The translations under genes were made by a program, and so were the position numbers. This document shows positions 1-8,319 of a stretch of DNA of 17,222 bases, piece by piece; the stretch's first letter is position 1, and every line of letters starts with the position of its first letter. This DNA is from JBHGBB01 sp041946755 (GTDB lineage Bacteria > UBP4 > UBA4092 > JAOAEQ01), in contig JBHGBB010000063.1 in NCBI GenBank assembly GCA_041946755.1, forward strand, positions 1 to 17,222, read 5' to 3'. Below the pieces are notes generated by a model. It was not told where the DNA came from. It saw only the letters and a list, made by a program, of their open reading frames with translations, and searched no databases.

Positions 1-111
1 TCACTCGCGATTCAGCTTAAACCGGGAGAATATATTATTCGATTTAAATATCTAACTCATGAAACTCCATCGATTGCGATTGAGATATATCCCAAGAAAT
101 CCGCTGGTTAG
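1..111 (+). CDS. 3' end of an unrecognised protein (partial)
   Basis: An open frame runs from the first base of the window to TAG at 109-111 and gives 36 residues, with the motif LKPGEYIIRFKY near the middle. The alternating hydrophobic pattern fits the last strands of a beta-sandwich. 'L-x-PGEY-x-I-x-F-x-Y' endings are common in secreted or membrane proteins with a C-terminal beta domain, but the fragment is too short to name a family. Codon choice (GAT/GAA, ATA/ATT, CCG) matches the genes downstream. The next gene starts about 120 bases later on the same strand. I am fairly sure it is coding and have no view on function. Confidence 0.5.
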   Translation, partial: SLAIQLKPGEYIIRFKYLTHETPSIAIEIYPKKSAG

Positions 112-195
112 CTGATTGTTTTACTTGGTGTTATACGCTTAATTCGCGGTTAAATAGGAATTGAATAAATCGGTTGGGAAAGTGTTTTAGATTGG

Positions 196-211
196 TATAA
201 GATACTATAAT
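196..211 (+). promoter_or_regulatory. Possible -10 region upstream of the 234-1214 gene
   Basis: Two -10-like hexamers lie in tandem, TATAAG at 196-201 and TATAAT at 206-211. TTGGGA at 174-179 sits 16 bases before the first and could be its -35; the second has no good -35. A very similar stretch, GGTATAAG(A/G)TA(C)TATAAT, precedes the SBBP gene at 12449. Confidence 0.35.
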
Positions 212-233
212 AAAGGTGAAAAAAAGGATCGGT

Positions 234-1214
234 ATGAATAGAAAAATATCTATTGGGTTAATAATGCTGGTTATTCTAATGCTCATTTCTTCTCTAGCGA
301 TAGCGGCCGGAAAACCGTTACCTCCACCGGCATTAATCTGGCGGGATGCCGATTCGAAAGAAATCATATTCACTTCAAACGATATCCTTGAATTCGATTG
401 GGATAAACAGGTATGTATCTTAAAATATAATGCTATGCTCGATTTCCTAGCTTGGATACCACCGCATATGCATCAATATCGGAACCTGAGTGTCGAAGAT
501 GATCAAGGGATAATTTATCAAGCCAAATGGGTTAGTCATATATCTTCTATGGGATTTCGAGGGCCAGTCTATGACCATGCATCACTCCGGCCATTGTTAT
601 CTATCAACAATGGCTACCCATCGGAACCATCAGCCATTAAATCGGAAGATGATATCCGGTTCTCACCTCGGCTTAAAGCTGGGTTAGCGAAATCCAGTGT
701 CTTGAAATCAATCGATACCACCCAAAATTTCGAGCCGCTCAAGATCCAGCGAATTCCCACATCCTGGAAAAATATCTCTCAAGATATGAAACTCCGACTA
801 GATTATTTTATCGATAGTTTCCAACTCGGGCAGAAAGCGCGAACGTATATTTATTTTGCCAGCGATAGAAAGATAAAAGGGGATATCGATTCGATTGCGG
901 TAGATATTAAATTCACTGCGAATGATGGCAGATATATTTCCGAAACGACCATCTCCAATATCCCGATATCAGTGATTGATGCCGGAATATATCCCTGCAA
1001 ATTCGATCCCTGGCTACCGGCAGCAGGTTCGGGTCCGGAGCCGAATTGGGGTGGTAATGGATTTATCACCGTATCAGTTCGATTGCAGAAGAAAACCGGA
1101 AATACTATGACTACCATTAACCGGCTGGATTTCGAGCAACAAAAAGTATTGATTGATCGATTAGGTAATACCGGTTATCATAGTCTGTCATATAAAGACC
1201 AGCTTAATCAATAA
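234..1214 (+). CDS. Exported protein of unknown function
   Basis: 326 residues from the ATG at 234. I chose this start over an in-frame GTG at 216 because AAGGA at 224-228 is correctly spaced for the ATG and nothing comparable precedes the GTG. Residues 1-25 form a clear Sec signal peptide (basic MNRK, a long hydrophobic core, then AIAAG), with no lipobox cysteine. The mature part is rich in aromatic and beta-forming residues. It has a proline-rich N-terminus (KPLPPPALIW), a WIPPHMHQYRNL segment near residue 80 and a beta-sandwich-like stretch near residues 205-250 (RTYIYFASD...IAVDIKFTANDGRYISETTIS). I recognise no family. The next gene starts 31 bases after the stop, so the two are probably co-transcribed. 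Both are secreted and may act together in the envelope; that is inference. Confidence 0.8.
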   Translation: MNRKISIGLIMLVILMLISSLAIAAGKPLPPPALIWRDADSKEIIFTSNDILEFDWDKQVCILKYNAMLDFLAWIPPHMHQYRNLSVEDDQGIIYQAKWVSHISSMGFRGPVYDHASLRPLLSINNGYPSEPSAIKSEDDIRFSPRLKAGLAKSSVLKSIDTTQNFEPLKIQRIPTSWKNISQDMKLRLDYFIDSFQLGQKARTYIYFASDRKIKGDIDSIAVDIKFTANDGRYISETTISNIPISVIDAGIYPCKFDPWLPAAGSGPEPNWGGNGFITVSVRLQKKTGNTMTTINRLDFEQQKVLIDRLGNTGYHSLSYKDQLNQ

Positions 1215-1245
1215 CCGATATCGCAAATCTTGATAGGAAAAAATT

Positions 1246-2049
1246 ATGAATAATAAAATCTATTCTCTAGTATTAACGCTGATTATTTTTATTTCGATTA
1301 CTTCAATATATGTTTTCGCTAAGTCTGAACCTGCATTATCATCCCGGGATTATCTTCTCGGTTGGTATGAAATGAAAGGAGAGAAAACGTTAATTCCGGT
1401 ATTGAAAATCAATGGAACCTATTATTCCGTCTGTCGGGGCTTCGAAGTTCCTTTGAAAGTAACCGATGCAGGGCTCGAATGGGGGATAACTCCATCCAGT
1501 ATGACCGGAACCACTATCGGGTATGATCCGGTATCAAAACGATATTATATTGCGATTAAAGATAGTCAAGCCAGTAACTTCAGCGATGGAAGATATGGCA
1601 TCGGAGAAAAACAATACCTAACTAAAGTTCAGGAACCGAAAGGAATATTATCGGCTACCTCCCAACCACCCCGGAATTTGGATGAGTTCCTTGGCTGGTA
1701 TCAACCGGTCTGGTTCCCTTGGGTAAGAATCGAGATTAGGAAAGATGGAAATAAGTATCTTTCGATAGAGCATGAACTAAATAAATCCGGAGTCTGGGAA
1801 TTAAATGGTGATCGGCGTGACCTAACGCCACTGCCAGATAAACTAGGATTTACGGGCTTTGATAAAAAGAACAAACATAATCTAGCTTACAACAAAACTT
1901 TACAGCGGTTTGAACTCATCGGTAAGGATAATAAAACCCAGCCGGATATTATCCGAAATCCACTCGCCCGAATCCCGGCCCCACCTGCAACTGAGATAGA
2001 ACCTAAATCTATTCCAATGCTCAGAATCGGGATTCCTTCCTGGCATTAA
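1246..2049 (+). CDS. Exported protein with two related ~75-residue domains, function unknown
   Basis: 267 residues. AGGA at 1235-1238 precedes the ATG, and residues 1-25 form a signal peptide (MNNKIYS, hydrophobic core, VFA-K). The mature protein appears to contain one domain twice. The first copy begins DYLLGWYEMKG (about residue 35) and ends GYDPVSKRYYIAI. The second begins DEFLGWYQPVW (about residue 145) and ends AYNKTLQRFELI. Both open with an acidic-x-x-LGWY motif, continue with charged, beta-strand-like segments (IPVLKINGTYYSV; VRIEIRKDGNKYLSI) and close with a strand after a Y-x-(P/K)-x-x-(K/Q)-R-(Y/F) motif. A short proline-rich tail follows (RIPAPPATEIEPKS). I do not recognise the domain. 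It is the second gene of the probable 234-2049 operon, and a 155-base gap then separates it from the next gene, which has its own promoter. Confidence 0.82.
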   Translation: MNNKIYSLVLTLIIFISITSIYVFAKSEPALSSRDYLLGWYEMKGEKTLIPVLKINGTYYSVCRGFEVPLKVTDAGLEWGITPSSMTGTTIGYDPVSKRYYIAIKDSQASNFSDGRYGIGEKQYLTKVQEPKGILSATSQPPRNLDEFLGWYQPVWFPWVRIEIRKDGNKYLSIEHELNKSGVWELNGDRRDLTPLPDKLGFTGFDKKNKHNLAYNKTLQRFELIGKDNKTQPDIIRNPLARIPAPPATEIEPKSIPMLRIGIPSWH

Positions 2050-2079
2050 GATGATAAAAGTTATGGAAATATCTTGGTG

Positions 2080-2094
2080 AACTCAGTAACTCAG
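2080..2094 (+). repeat. Short tandem AACTCAGT-type repeat
   Basis: Two tandem copies of AACTCAG separated by a T lie in the gap after the 1246-2049 gene. A related CTCAGT/ACTCAGTACTGAG patch occurs at about 10132-10163, beside the tRNA. Both are short and may be simple-sequence remnants. Confidence 0.4.
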
Positions 2095-2139
2095 AGTCCC
2101 TGTGATATATATTATTTCTCTCTTTAAACCTCATCGACC

Positions 2140-2168
2140 TTGTTAACTCCTAATTTTACCCTTATAAT
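2140..2168 (+). promoter_or_regulatory. Sigma-70-type promoter for the 2205-5030 gene
   Basis: TTGTTA at 2140-2145 and a perfect TATAAT at 2163-2168 are separated by exactly 17 bases. Transcription would start near 2175, giving a leader of about 30 bases with AGAGGA at 2192-2197 ahead of the ATG at 2205. Confidence 0.65.
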
Positions 2169-2204
2169 AATGCACTATCATTTTATTCCCCAGAGGATAT
2201 ATAA

Positions 2205-5030
2205 ATGCAAAAATCGTTTATCATAATTATATTCTGTTTGATGGTCTTTGTTATTTCAGCAGTCGCAGAACCGATTTGGATTTATCAGACGCCGGGGAAT
2301 CCGCCGATAAGTCTGGCTGCTATACCGGATATAACCGGAGATAAACTGCCGGAACTGGTTGCCGGCTATGAATCCGGGCTAATGGTTTGTTTCGCTTCCG
2401 GTGCGAAAACCAAACCTGAAATCATCTGGAAAACTAATATTGCGGGTGCAGTTCTCGCTATGCAACCGATACCGGATGTTAACACCGATGGATATCCGGA
2501 ACTCGTTGCTTCAACCGACCGCGGTAATATCGTTTGTTTAAATGCCGGCGGACCAACTGCCGGAAAGATATTATGGGCACATCAAGCGGTGTTTAATATT
2601 TCTTCATTAGTTGTTATCGAAGATACCAATGCCGATGGAATTAAAGAAATAGCGTTCGGTGGCGCTGACCATCGAGTAACCTTATTAAATGGAAAAAATG
2701 GTAACCCGATTTGGTCCCGGTTATTTCAAGGTACTGATGAAACCGCGTTTGTCGATTGTATCGCCAACGCCGGAGATTTGAATGGAGATAACATCAGTGA
2801 TTTATTTATTCGCACTTGGGGTGCGAGCCGCTGGGCGATTAGCGGGATAGATGGCATTGATATCTGGCCGCCGAAACCGGGAAGTCCTTATTTATCGACT
2901 TTAATCAGTGCGAAAGACCTCAATAACGATGGAATAATTGAGTTCCTTGAAAGCGGGAATATCGGGATTCTGTGTATGTATAATGGAAAAGATGGTGAGG
3001 AGATTTGGCAAAGTGAATTAGGCAGGCCGATTCGGGCGCTGGCTATTTCTGAGGATATAACCGGAGATAAAATATTCGATTGTTATGCCGGGAATGCGGC
3101 AGGGAAAATCTATGGTCTCAGCGGAGCAGGTCAGGAGAAAGTCAGACCGGTTTGGACTGCAGATATTGGTGATGTCTGTCGAACCATAGTTGTTCTTGAT
3201 GATATAAACCAAGATGGGAAACCGGATATCGTTGCCGGTGCAGAAAATGGGTTAATCGCAGCATATTCCGGCGCTAACGGAGAAAGATTATGGCAGGTGC
3301 AGGGACCGGATACTGTTCGAACGATAGTAAAACTCGGAGATTATGATGTTGATGGAGTATCTGATATTGCTACCGCGTTGCTCGATGGTTCGATAGCGGT
3401 GCTTTCCGGCAACCCGAAAACCAAATCAGTATCATTTTCTGCGCAACCCGCTAAAAGAATTAAATCGATTAGAAAACATGTTGCTCCTTCAAAAAAAGAA
3501 ATTCCTGAAGTCCCGATTCTGCTATATCATGATGTCCCCCCGCAAGGGATTATGCCCGGTGATTCCAGTCCGTTACAGAATTTCCGGGAGCAGATGGATT
3601 TCCTGGTTCAGGAAGGATATCATGCGGTTTCTTTGGATGAAGTAGCGGATTGGATTGATGGGAAACGTAATCTGCCATCGAAACCGGTTTGTATAACGTT
3701 CGATGGTCAATATTCTTCTCACTATACCCATTTATATAAGATTTTAAAAGACCGGGGATTGTTCGGTGCATCGTATATCACTACCGATTGGATTGGTACT
3801 CCGAATCATCTCGATTGGCATGAGTTGCGGGAATTAGAGCAGTCCGGAGTCATGCAAATCGAAAATCATTCGATCAATCATCCGTTTTTCTCAGCAGTCA
3901 ATAAAGAGGAAATAACCCGGCAAGTAGTCCTGAGTAACAAAGCGATCAACCGTCATCTCCTCGGGAAAATCGTTAAACATCATGCATATCCGAATGGAGT
4001 ATATAATACCGCTGCAATCGAAGTTATGCGGGAACAGGGATTCCGCACCGCAACTTCCGTTCAGGATAGGAAAGGGATAAAATCGGATAATCTCTATCGT
4101 CTGCCGCGATATACTATCGCCGAGAATATGACATTAATCACATTTAAAACCTTAATCGACCAGAGTAATTCGCCATATCCACCGCTAGATTATAAATACG
4201 TTGGAACGGTAGGTATGGATTGGCGAATGCCGAGTTATGGAGATATCGATACCGAAGGTAAGTTATGGGTATGCGATTATGTCGCGGGAAGAGTCCGGGT
4301 TTTCCTACCTGATGGGAAAGAGGCATCGTTCTCTCCGATTACTCAAGGAATGAAACAGAACGGCGAAACGATACCGATACGCGCTCCTTCAGGCATCGCG
4401 GTTACTCCGAATGGTGAAGTATGGGTGAGTATCGCCAGCCGGTTCGGTGCAATACAGCATACCGGAATATTCCGATATAGTGCAACCGATGGCAAGATGC
4501 TGCCGGGAATAGATTTATCGTTTACTCCCGGCGATTTGGATAGCGATGCTCAAGGGTTGGTATATCTTGTCGACAAATTATCGGAACAGTGGTATATCTA
4601 TGCTCCTGAAGGGAAACCGGTTCTTGGCAGTCCGTTTGGCACGAGTACCGCGTTCCATATCCAACGCGGAATCTCCGTTACTCCGGATGGTTCGAAAGTA
4701 TATATTATCAGTGAATCGAAGAATAATGTTCGAGTCTGGGAAGGGAAAGCTACTCCGGAATCCGCAGCGTATAAACAAATAGAGAATCTGATTGATAATT
4801 TAAGTGCACAGAGTGGAAGTGTTGATGTTATGGATGATGGCACCGTGTTTGTGAGCTGTTTTAGCGAAGGGATGATGTTAGCGTTCGATCGCCATCATAA
4901 ACTCATCGGTCGTATCAGTGGCGATGGCGCTCCATCAATCAGTGGTCCCCGTGGCGTAGCATTCACTCCCGATGGGAAAGATTTATGGATTATCAGCATG
5001 TTTGGTCAAGTGCAGCATTGGAAGAAGTAG
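2205..5030 (+). CDS. Exported FG-GAP/VCBS propeller - polysaccharide deacetylase-like - NHL propeller protein
   Basis: 941 residues with a signal peptide ending AVA-E at 21/22; AGAGGA lies 7 bases before the ATG. Residues ~30-400 carry eight D-x-(T/N)-x-D-(G/K/N)-type calcium-loop motifs (DITGDKLPEL, DVNTDGYPEL, DTNADGIKEI, DLNGDNISDL, DLNNDGIIEF, DITGDKIFDC, DINQDGKPDI, DYDVDGVSDI), typical of an FG-GAP/VCBS beta-propeller. Residues ~433-650 form a NodB/polysaccharide-deacetylase-like domain: ILLYHDV at the start, TFDG at 498-501, HSINHP with H555 and H559, AYPNG at 594-598. Residues ~655-941 hold NHL/SMP-30-like repeats (GDIDTEGKLWV, IAVTPNGEVWV, DSDAQGLVYLV, ISVTPDGSKVYI, VAFTPDGKDLWI). 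Family deacetylases remove N- or O-acetyl groups from surface polysaccharides using Asp-Asp-His-His motifs. Here the metal-ligand Asp is glycine (G501), so activity is doubtful. Probably extracellular or periplasmic. Confidence 0.88.
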   Translation: MQKSFIIIIFCLMVFVISAVAEPIWIYQTPGNPPISLAAIPDITGDKLPELVAGYESGLMVCFASGAKTKPEIIWKTNIAGAVLAMQPIPDVNTDGYPELVASTDRGNIVCLNAGGPTAGKILWAHQAVFNISSLVVIEDTNADGIKEIAFGGADHRVTLLNGKNGNPIWSRLFQGTDETAFVDCIANAGDLNGDNISDLFIRTWGASRWAISGIDGIDIWPPKPGSPYLSTLISAKDLNNDGIIEFLESGNIGILCMYNGKDGEEIWQSELGRPIRALAISEDITGDKIFDCYAGNAAGKIYGLSGAGQEKVRPVWTADIGDVCRTIVVLDDINQDGKPDIVAGAENGLIAAYSGANGERLWQVQGPDTVRTIVKLGDYDVDGVSDIATALLDGSIAVLSGNPKTKSVSFSAQPAKRIKSIRKHVAPSKKEIPEVPILLYHDVPPQGIMPGDSSPLQNFREQMDFLVQEGYHAVSLDEVADWIDGKRNLPSKPVCITFDGQYSSHYTHLYKILKDRGLFGASYITTDWIGTPNHLDWHELRELEQSGVMQIENHSINHPFFSAVNKEEITRQVVLSNKAINRHLLGKIVKHHAYPNGVYNTAAIEVMREQGFRTATSVQDRKGIKSDNLYRLPRYTIAENMTLITFKTLIDQSNSPYPPLDYKYVGTVGMDWRMPSYGDIDTEGKLWVCDYVAGRVRVFLPDGKEASFSPITQGMKQNGETIPIRAPSGIAVTPNGEVWVSIASRFGAIQHTGIFRYSATDGKMLPGIDLSFTPGDLDSDAQGLVYLVDKLSEQWYIYAPEGKPVLGSPFGTSTAFHIQRGISVTPDGSKVYIISESKNNVRVWEGKATPESAAYKQIENLIDNLSAQSGSVDVMDDGTVFVSCFSEGMMLAFDRHHKLIGRISGDGAPSISGPRGVAFTPDGKDLWIISMFGQVQHWKK

Positions 5031-5071
5031 GTTGAATTATTGTTACCAGGATACCGCTAAGAAGATATACA

Positions 5072-5100
5072 TAGACAAACCGCGATTTTATAGATACAAT
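5072..5100 (+). promoter_or_regulatory. Sigma-70-type promoter for the 5166-6749 gene
   Basis: TAGACA at 5072-5077 and TACAAT at 5095-5100 are separated by 17 bases, and each matches consensus at five of six positions. The leader would be about 60 bases, ending in a strong AAGGAGGTG at 5146-5154. Confidence 0.6.
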
Positions 5101-5165
5101 ATTATGTTCAAAATAAAATCGGATACTATCGAATTTTCTTTGAGAAAGGAGGTGTTGTAGAAACG

Positions 5166-6749
5166 ATGCTAAAGAAAATATTATTTGTGATAGTTTTAGG
5201 CTTAACTTTAGGGATACTGAGTTTTTCGGTAGCGGATGATTTGGTATATTCAACCTATCTTGGTGGGATGAGCTATGATGAAGGAATCGCGATCGCGGTA
5301 GATACTGCCGGATATGCTTATGCTGCCGGTGCGACCATGTCGTATGATTTCCCAACTACTACCGGAGCATATAATAGTAATGGTTCCAGTGATGAAGTCT
5401 ATGTGGTAAAATTCAATCTCGATGGAACCGGATTAGTATATGCGGCACAAATCGGCGGAACGTATAGTGAATATCCTACTGGAATAGTCTTGGATTCTGA
5501 TGACAATGCATATATTACCGGGGTTACCGGGTCATCGAATTATCCGACTACTGCCGGAGCGTTTGATACCAGTTTCAATAACAGCTATGGATATTATGAC
5601 GCTTTCGTAACCAAGCTTAATGCCAGCGGTACCGCATTAGTCTATTCGACTTTTGTCGGGGGAACGACGGATGACCATGGGCATAGTATCGCTCTCGATA
5701 ATAGTGGTAATGCCTATATCACCGGCATGACCAAATCGACCGATTTCCCAACTACTGCTGGAGCGTATGATACTTCATATAACGGCAATTATGTCGGACA
5801 TTGCAATGTTTTTGTTACCAAACTGAATTCGACCGGTTCCGCATTAATCTATTCAACCTATGTAGGTAGTTTATATCATGATGAAGGGAATGATATCGCG
5901 GTCGACCAAACCGGAAACGCTTATGTTACCGGAATCACCAGTTCGCCCCTTTTCCCGGTTACTTCCGGTGCATTCCAAACCACATATACCGATGGCACTC
6001 CGGATGGCTATGATGCTTTCGTATTCAAACTTAATTCGAGTGGCTCCGGCTTAACCTATTCGACTTATCTTGGCGGTACTGGTGGTACTGATAATGGTAC
6101 CGGGATCGCCGTCGATGCTAGCGGGAACGCTTATATCACCGGATTAACTTATTCCAGAGATTTCCCAACGACTCCCGGTGCGTTAAGTACTACCTTAAAT
6201 CAAGATACCTCGATAAGTTCAACCGACGATGCGTTTATAACCAAATTAAATCCAACCGGTACTGCGCTGGTTTATTCGACCTTTCTCGGCGGTAATGGAC
6301 TTGATTTCGGTGATAGGATAGTGATCGATGCGTCAGGCAATGCATACGTTACCGGACAGACCCGGTCAACGAATTTTCCGGTTACTCATAGCGGGTATGA
6401 CCAGAGTTATAACGGCGGGTCGGCAAGCGCTTATGCTGGCGATGTGTTTGTGACCAGATTGAATGCGACCGGTTCAGCAGTGGTTTGTTCGACTTATTTA
6501 GGCGGGAATAAAACCGATTCCGGCAGCGGAATAGCGTTGGATAATGCCGGTAATGCTTATATCACCGGATACACGCAATCGACTACTTTCCCAACCACAA
6601 TAGGGACGTTTCAGCGAGCATTTAATATGTTCGGAACCACCCATGCGTTTGTCTCGAAACTGGTGATCGATAATTCACCACTCGCAGTAGAAGAAGCAAT
6701 TTGGAAGTCATACAACAATTTGGATATTATCGATATCCAAAAGCGGTAG
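5166..6749 (+). CDS. Secreted seven-blade SBBP beta-propeller protein
   Basis: 527 residues. A strong AAGGAGGTG lies 11 bases before the ATG, and the signal peptide (MLKKILF..., SVA-D at 23/24) has no lipobox. Nearly the whole mature chain is seven SBBP repeats of about 65-75 residues. Each follows the plan YSTYLGG, D-x-G-x-x-I-A-(V/L)-D, GNAY-(I/V)-TG, a FPTT-x-GA segment, then (A/V)-F-V-T-K-L-N and GTALVYS. In this family each repeat is taken to supply one propeller blade, so seven suggests a closed propeller; ligands and roles are generally unknown. The first two blades have diverged most (LVYAAQIGG). A short charged tail of about 28 residues ends the protein, in contrast to the large C-terminal addition in the paralogue at 12449. 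The gene has its own promoter and ends at a strong bidirectional terminator. Confidence 0.9.
   Translation: MLKKILFVIVLGLTLGILSFSVADDLVYSTYLGGMSYDEGIAIAVDTAGYAYAAGATMSYDFPTTTGAYNSNGSSDEVYVVKFNLDGTGLVYAAQIGGTYSEYPTGIVLDSDDNAYITGVTGSSNYPTTAGAFDTSFNNSYGYYDAFVTKLNASGTALVYSTFVGGTTDDHGHSIALDNSGNAYITGMTKSTDFPTTAGAYDTSYNGNYVGHCNVFVTKLNSTGSALIYSTYVGSLYHDEGNDIAVDQTGNAYVTGITSSPLFPVTSGAFQTTYTDGTPDGYDAFVFKLNSSGSGLTYSTYLGGTGGTDNGTGIAVDASGNAYITGLTYSRDFPTTPGALSTTLNQDTSISSTDDAFITKLNPTGTALVYSTFLGGNGLDFGDRIVIDASGNAYVTGQTRSTNFPVTHSGYDQSYNGGSASAYAGDVFVTRLNATGSAVVCSTYLGGNKTDSGSGIALDNAGNAYITGYTQSTTFPTTIGTFQRAFNMFGTTHAFVSKLVIDNSPLAVEEAIWKSYNNLDIIDIQKR
5236..6663 (+). repeat. Seven SBBP-encoding repeats
   Basis: In-frame coding repeats of roughly 200-215 bases encode the seven blades. 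Recurrent DNA patches encode GNAYITG, FPTT and YSTYLGG. Spacing varies because the loop between FPTT and DAFV differs in length between blades. Confidence 0.85.
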
Positions 6750-6768
6750 GCGATTAATCGCATAAATA

Positions 6769-6799
6769 AAAGGAGGGGGTCGATTCGACCCCCTCCTTT
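6769..6799. terminator. Bidirectional intrinsic terminator between convergent genes
   Basis: A perfect inverted repeat has 15-bp arms (AAAGGAGGGGGTCGA and its complement) around a single central base at 6784. The arms start with AAA and end with TTT, so both strands give a G/C-rich hairpin followed by a short U run. It lies 19 bases after the stop of the 5166-6749 gene and about 90 bases beyond the stop of the convergent FecR/TPR gene, and probably serves both. Confidence 0.85.
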
Positions 6800-6886
6800 A
6801 CTAATCATCTAACCTTTCTCTTTGCCCTAACCAATCGCTTATCCAGAAAATATATTATAGATTGAGTCTGGCAATAATCCTGAGTA

Positions 6887-8299
6887 TTAATTACCTGCCC
6901 GAGCACGACGGGTGGCAATAATCGCCAATCCTTCTTTTGCCTCTCGCATACATTCGACACAGGGAGATTGAGTTAACGAATATTGATACCATACCTCAGC
7001 GTCATTCAAATTCCCTAACCGGAGATATATTCGCGCCAGGATAACCGAATAGGTATGTTCAGTCGGTACTTCTTGTACCAGCAATTCCGCATGCGGTAAT
7101 GCTTCTTTATATCTTTCTAATCGAAGCAGGGTTAATACCAGATAATTTCGGCCGATAGCAGCTTTCGGATCCAGGTTAACGGCGGTTTCTAACGCTTCCA
7201 ATGCCGACTCGTTTTGTTTGAGTTCATAATACGCTCTACCGATACCAAAATATGCGGCTGCACGATCCGGTTGCAATTCGGTTACCAGCCGATATGAAGT
7301 TATCGAATCATAATATTTTCCGGCATCGAAATATTTTGAACCGAGCAGCATCGAATCATGAACTAATTCCGCCCGAGTCCGTAATGACCGGCGGCTAATC
7401 TCTTTAAATTCGTTTACCCATTTGGTAATCGATTCCGGATCCGAGATATTTTTTGAAGTAGGCGGAGTATGTTGTATCGCTTCTGACATCGAAAGAAATA
7501 ATGCCGGAATAACAGCCGAACCTGCAGCATTGACAAACTGTACCCGGCCCATCATTACGGCGACTATCGTTGCCCCGTTTTCTGCTACCTGGATATCGAA
7601 ACTGGTTCCAATCGGATCAACAATTCCGCCTGGCGTCTTGACTCGGATAGCATTATTACCATTAAATTCGTTTACATATAATTCCCCTTTAGCCATATAC
7701 ACATTATGCGAAGTTGCATTAGTAACTTGAATTCGGGTATCGCGATTTACCCAAACCTCGTTTCCGGACATCGACCGTAGTTCAACCTGACTCCATTTAT
7801 TGGTAGCCAATGCAGTACCCGCATTCAATCGCGTGCCCACTTTAATCGGTTGCCATTCCGTAGCTCCTTCCGGTAGATAAGACCCGCCATCACCTCGGAA
7901 AGTTTTTACAATCAGTTGGTGTGAGTATCGATAGTTGTGGTTGTATAGAATAACTGAGCCAACCATGAGGAATACGAGAATCGCTATTCCCAAAACCGGG
8001 CGCAATGAAACCTGCCAGGGGAATCGGATCCGTTCTGATACCGATACTTTATGCTGGGCTATAGGTACGCCAAGGTGCGCAATCACTTCCGGAGTTAAAT
8101 CTTTCTGCAGCCGATATGGTGCCAGAACCTGTTTTAGGGTATTATCCAATTCCAATTCCTGTTCAAAAATCTTTTTACATTTAGGACATACCGCGAGATG
8201 AGTATACATCTGCTGTAATTCCGGGTCGGTCAGCTTTTCTCCCAGTAGATATAATTGGATTGATTTCCGAGTTTTTTTGCAGCCAAACATAGCCTCCAT
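6887..8299 (-). CDS. Membrane protein with zinc-finger anti-sigma, FecR and TPR domains
   Basis: 470 residues from the ATG at 8299, which has AAAGGA with good spacing. An ATG at 8314 lacks an RBS, and one at 8290 has GGAGG only 2 bases away. Counted from the 8314 start, C12, H39, C43 and C46 form a zf-HC2-type zinc finger (H-x3-C-x2-C), the usual sigma-binding module of ZAS anti-sigma factors. Residues ~107-124 are one membrane helix. Residues ~135-260 match FecR (VKTFRGDGGSYL, WQPIKVGTRLNAGTALAT, VRVKTPGGIVDPIGTSFDIQV-like stretch). Residues ~325-460 hold three to four TPR units (YFDAGKYYDSITSYRLVTEL, AYFGIGRAYYELKQNESALE, NYLVLTLLRLERYKEALPHA). Cytoplasmic zinc finger and outside FecR/TPR are inferred. 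The upstream ECF sigma gene ends 5 bases before the ATG at 8314, so the pair is an operon. Likely role: binding that sigma factor and releasing it on an envelope signal. Confidence 0.85.
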   Translation of the reverse strand: MEAMFGCKKTRKSIQLYLLGEKLTDPELQQMYTHLAVCPKCKKIFEQELELDNTLKQVLAPYRLQKDLTPEVIAHLGVPIAQHKVSVSERIRFPWQVSLRPVLGIAILVFLMVGSVILYNHNYRYSHQLIVKTFRGDGGSYLPEGATEWQPIKVGTRLNAGTALATNKWSQVELRSMSGNEVWVNRDTRIQVTNATSHNVYMAKGELYVNEFNGNNAIRVKTPGGIVDPIGTSFDIQVAENGATIVAVMMGRVQFVNAAGSAVIPALFLSMSEAIQHTPPTSKNISDPESITKWVNEFKEISRRSLRTRAELVHDSMLLGSKYFDAGKYYDSITSYRLVTELQPDRAAAYFGIGRAYYELKQNESALEALETAVNLDPKAAIGRNYLVLTLLRLERYKEALPHAELLVQEVPTEHTYSVILARIYLRLGNLNDAEVWYQYSLTQSPCVECMREAKEGLAIIATRRARAGN

Positions 8300-8319
8300 C
8301 ACTTCCTTTATCATAAAAA

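Noticed and set aside
4546..4843. Several overlapping frames in both directions within the propeller-deacetylase gene
   Set aside because: They are by-products of the long, clearly coding frame 2205-5030 and lack motifs or ribosome sites.
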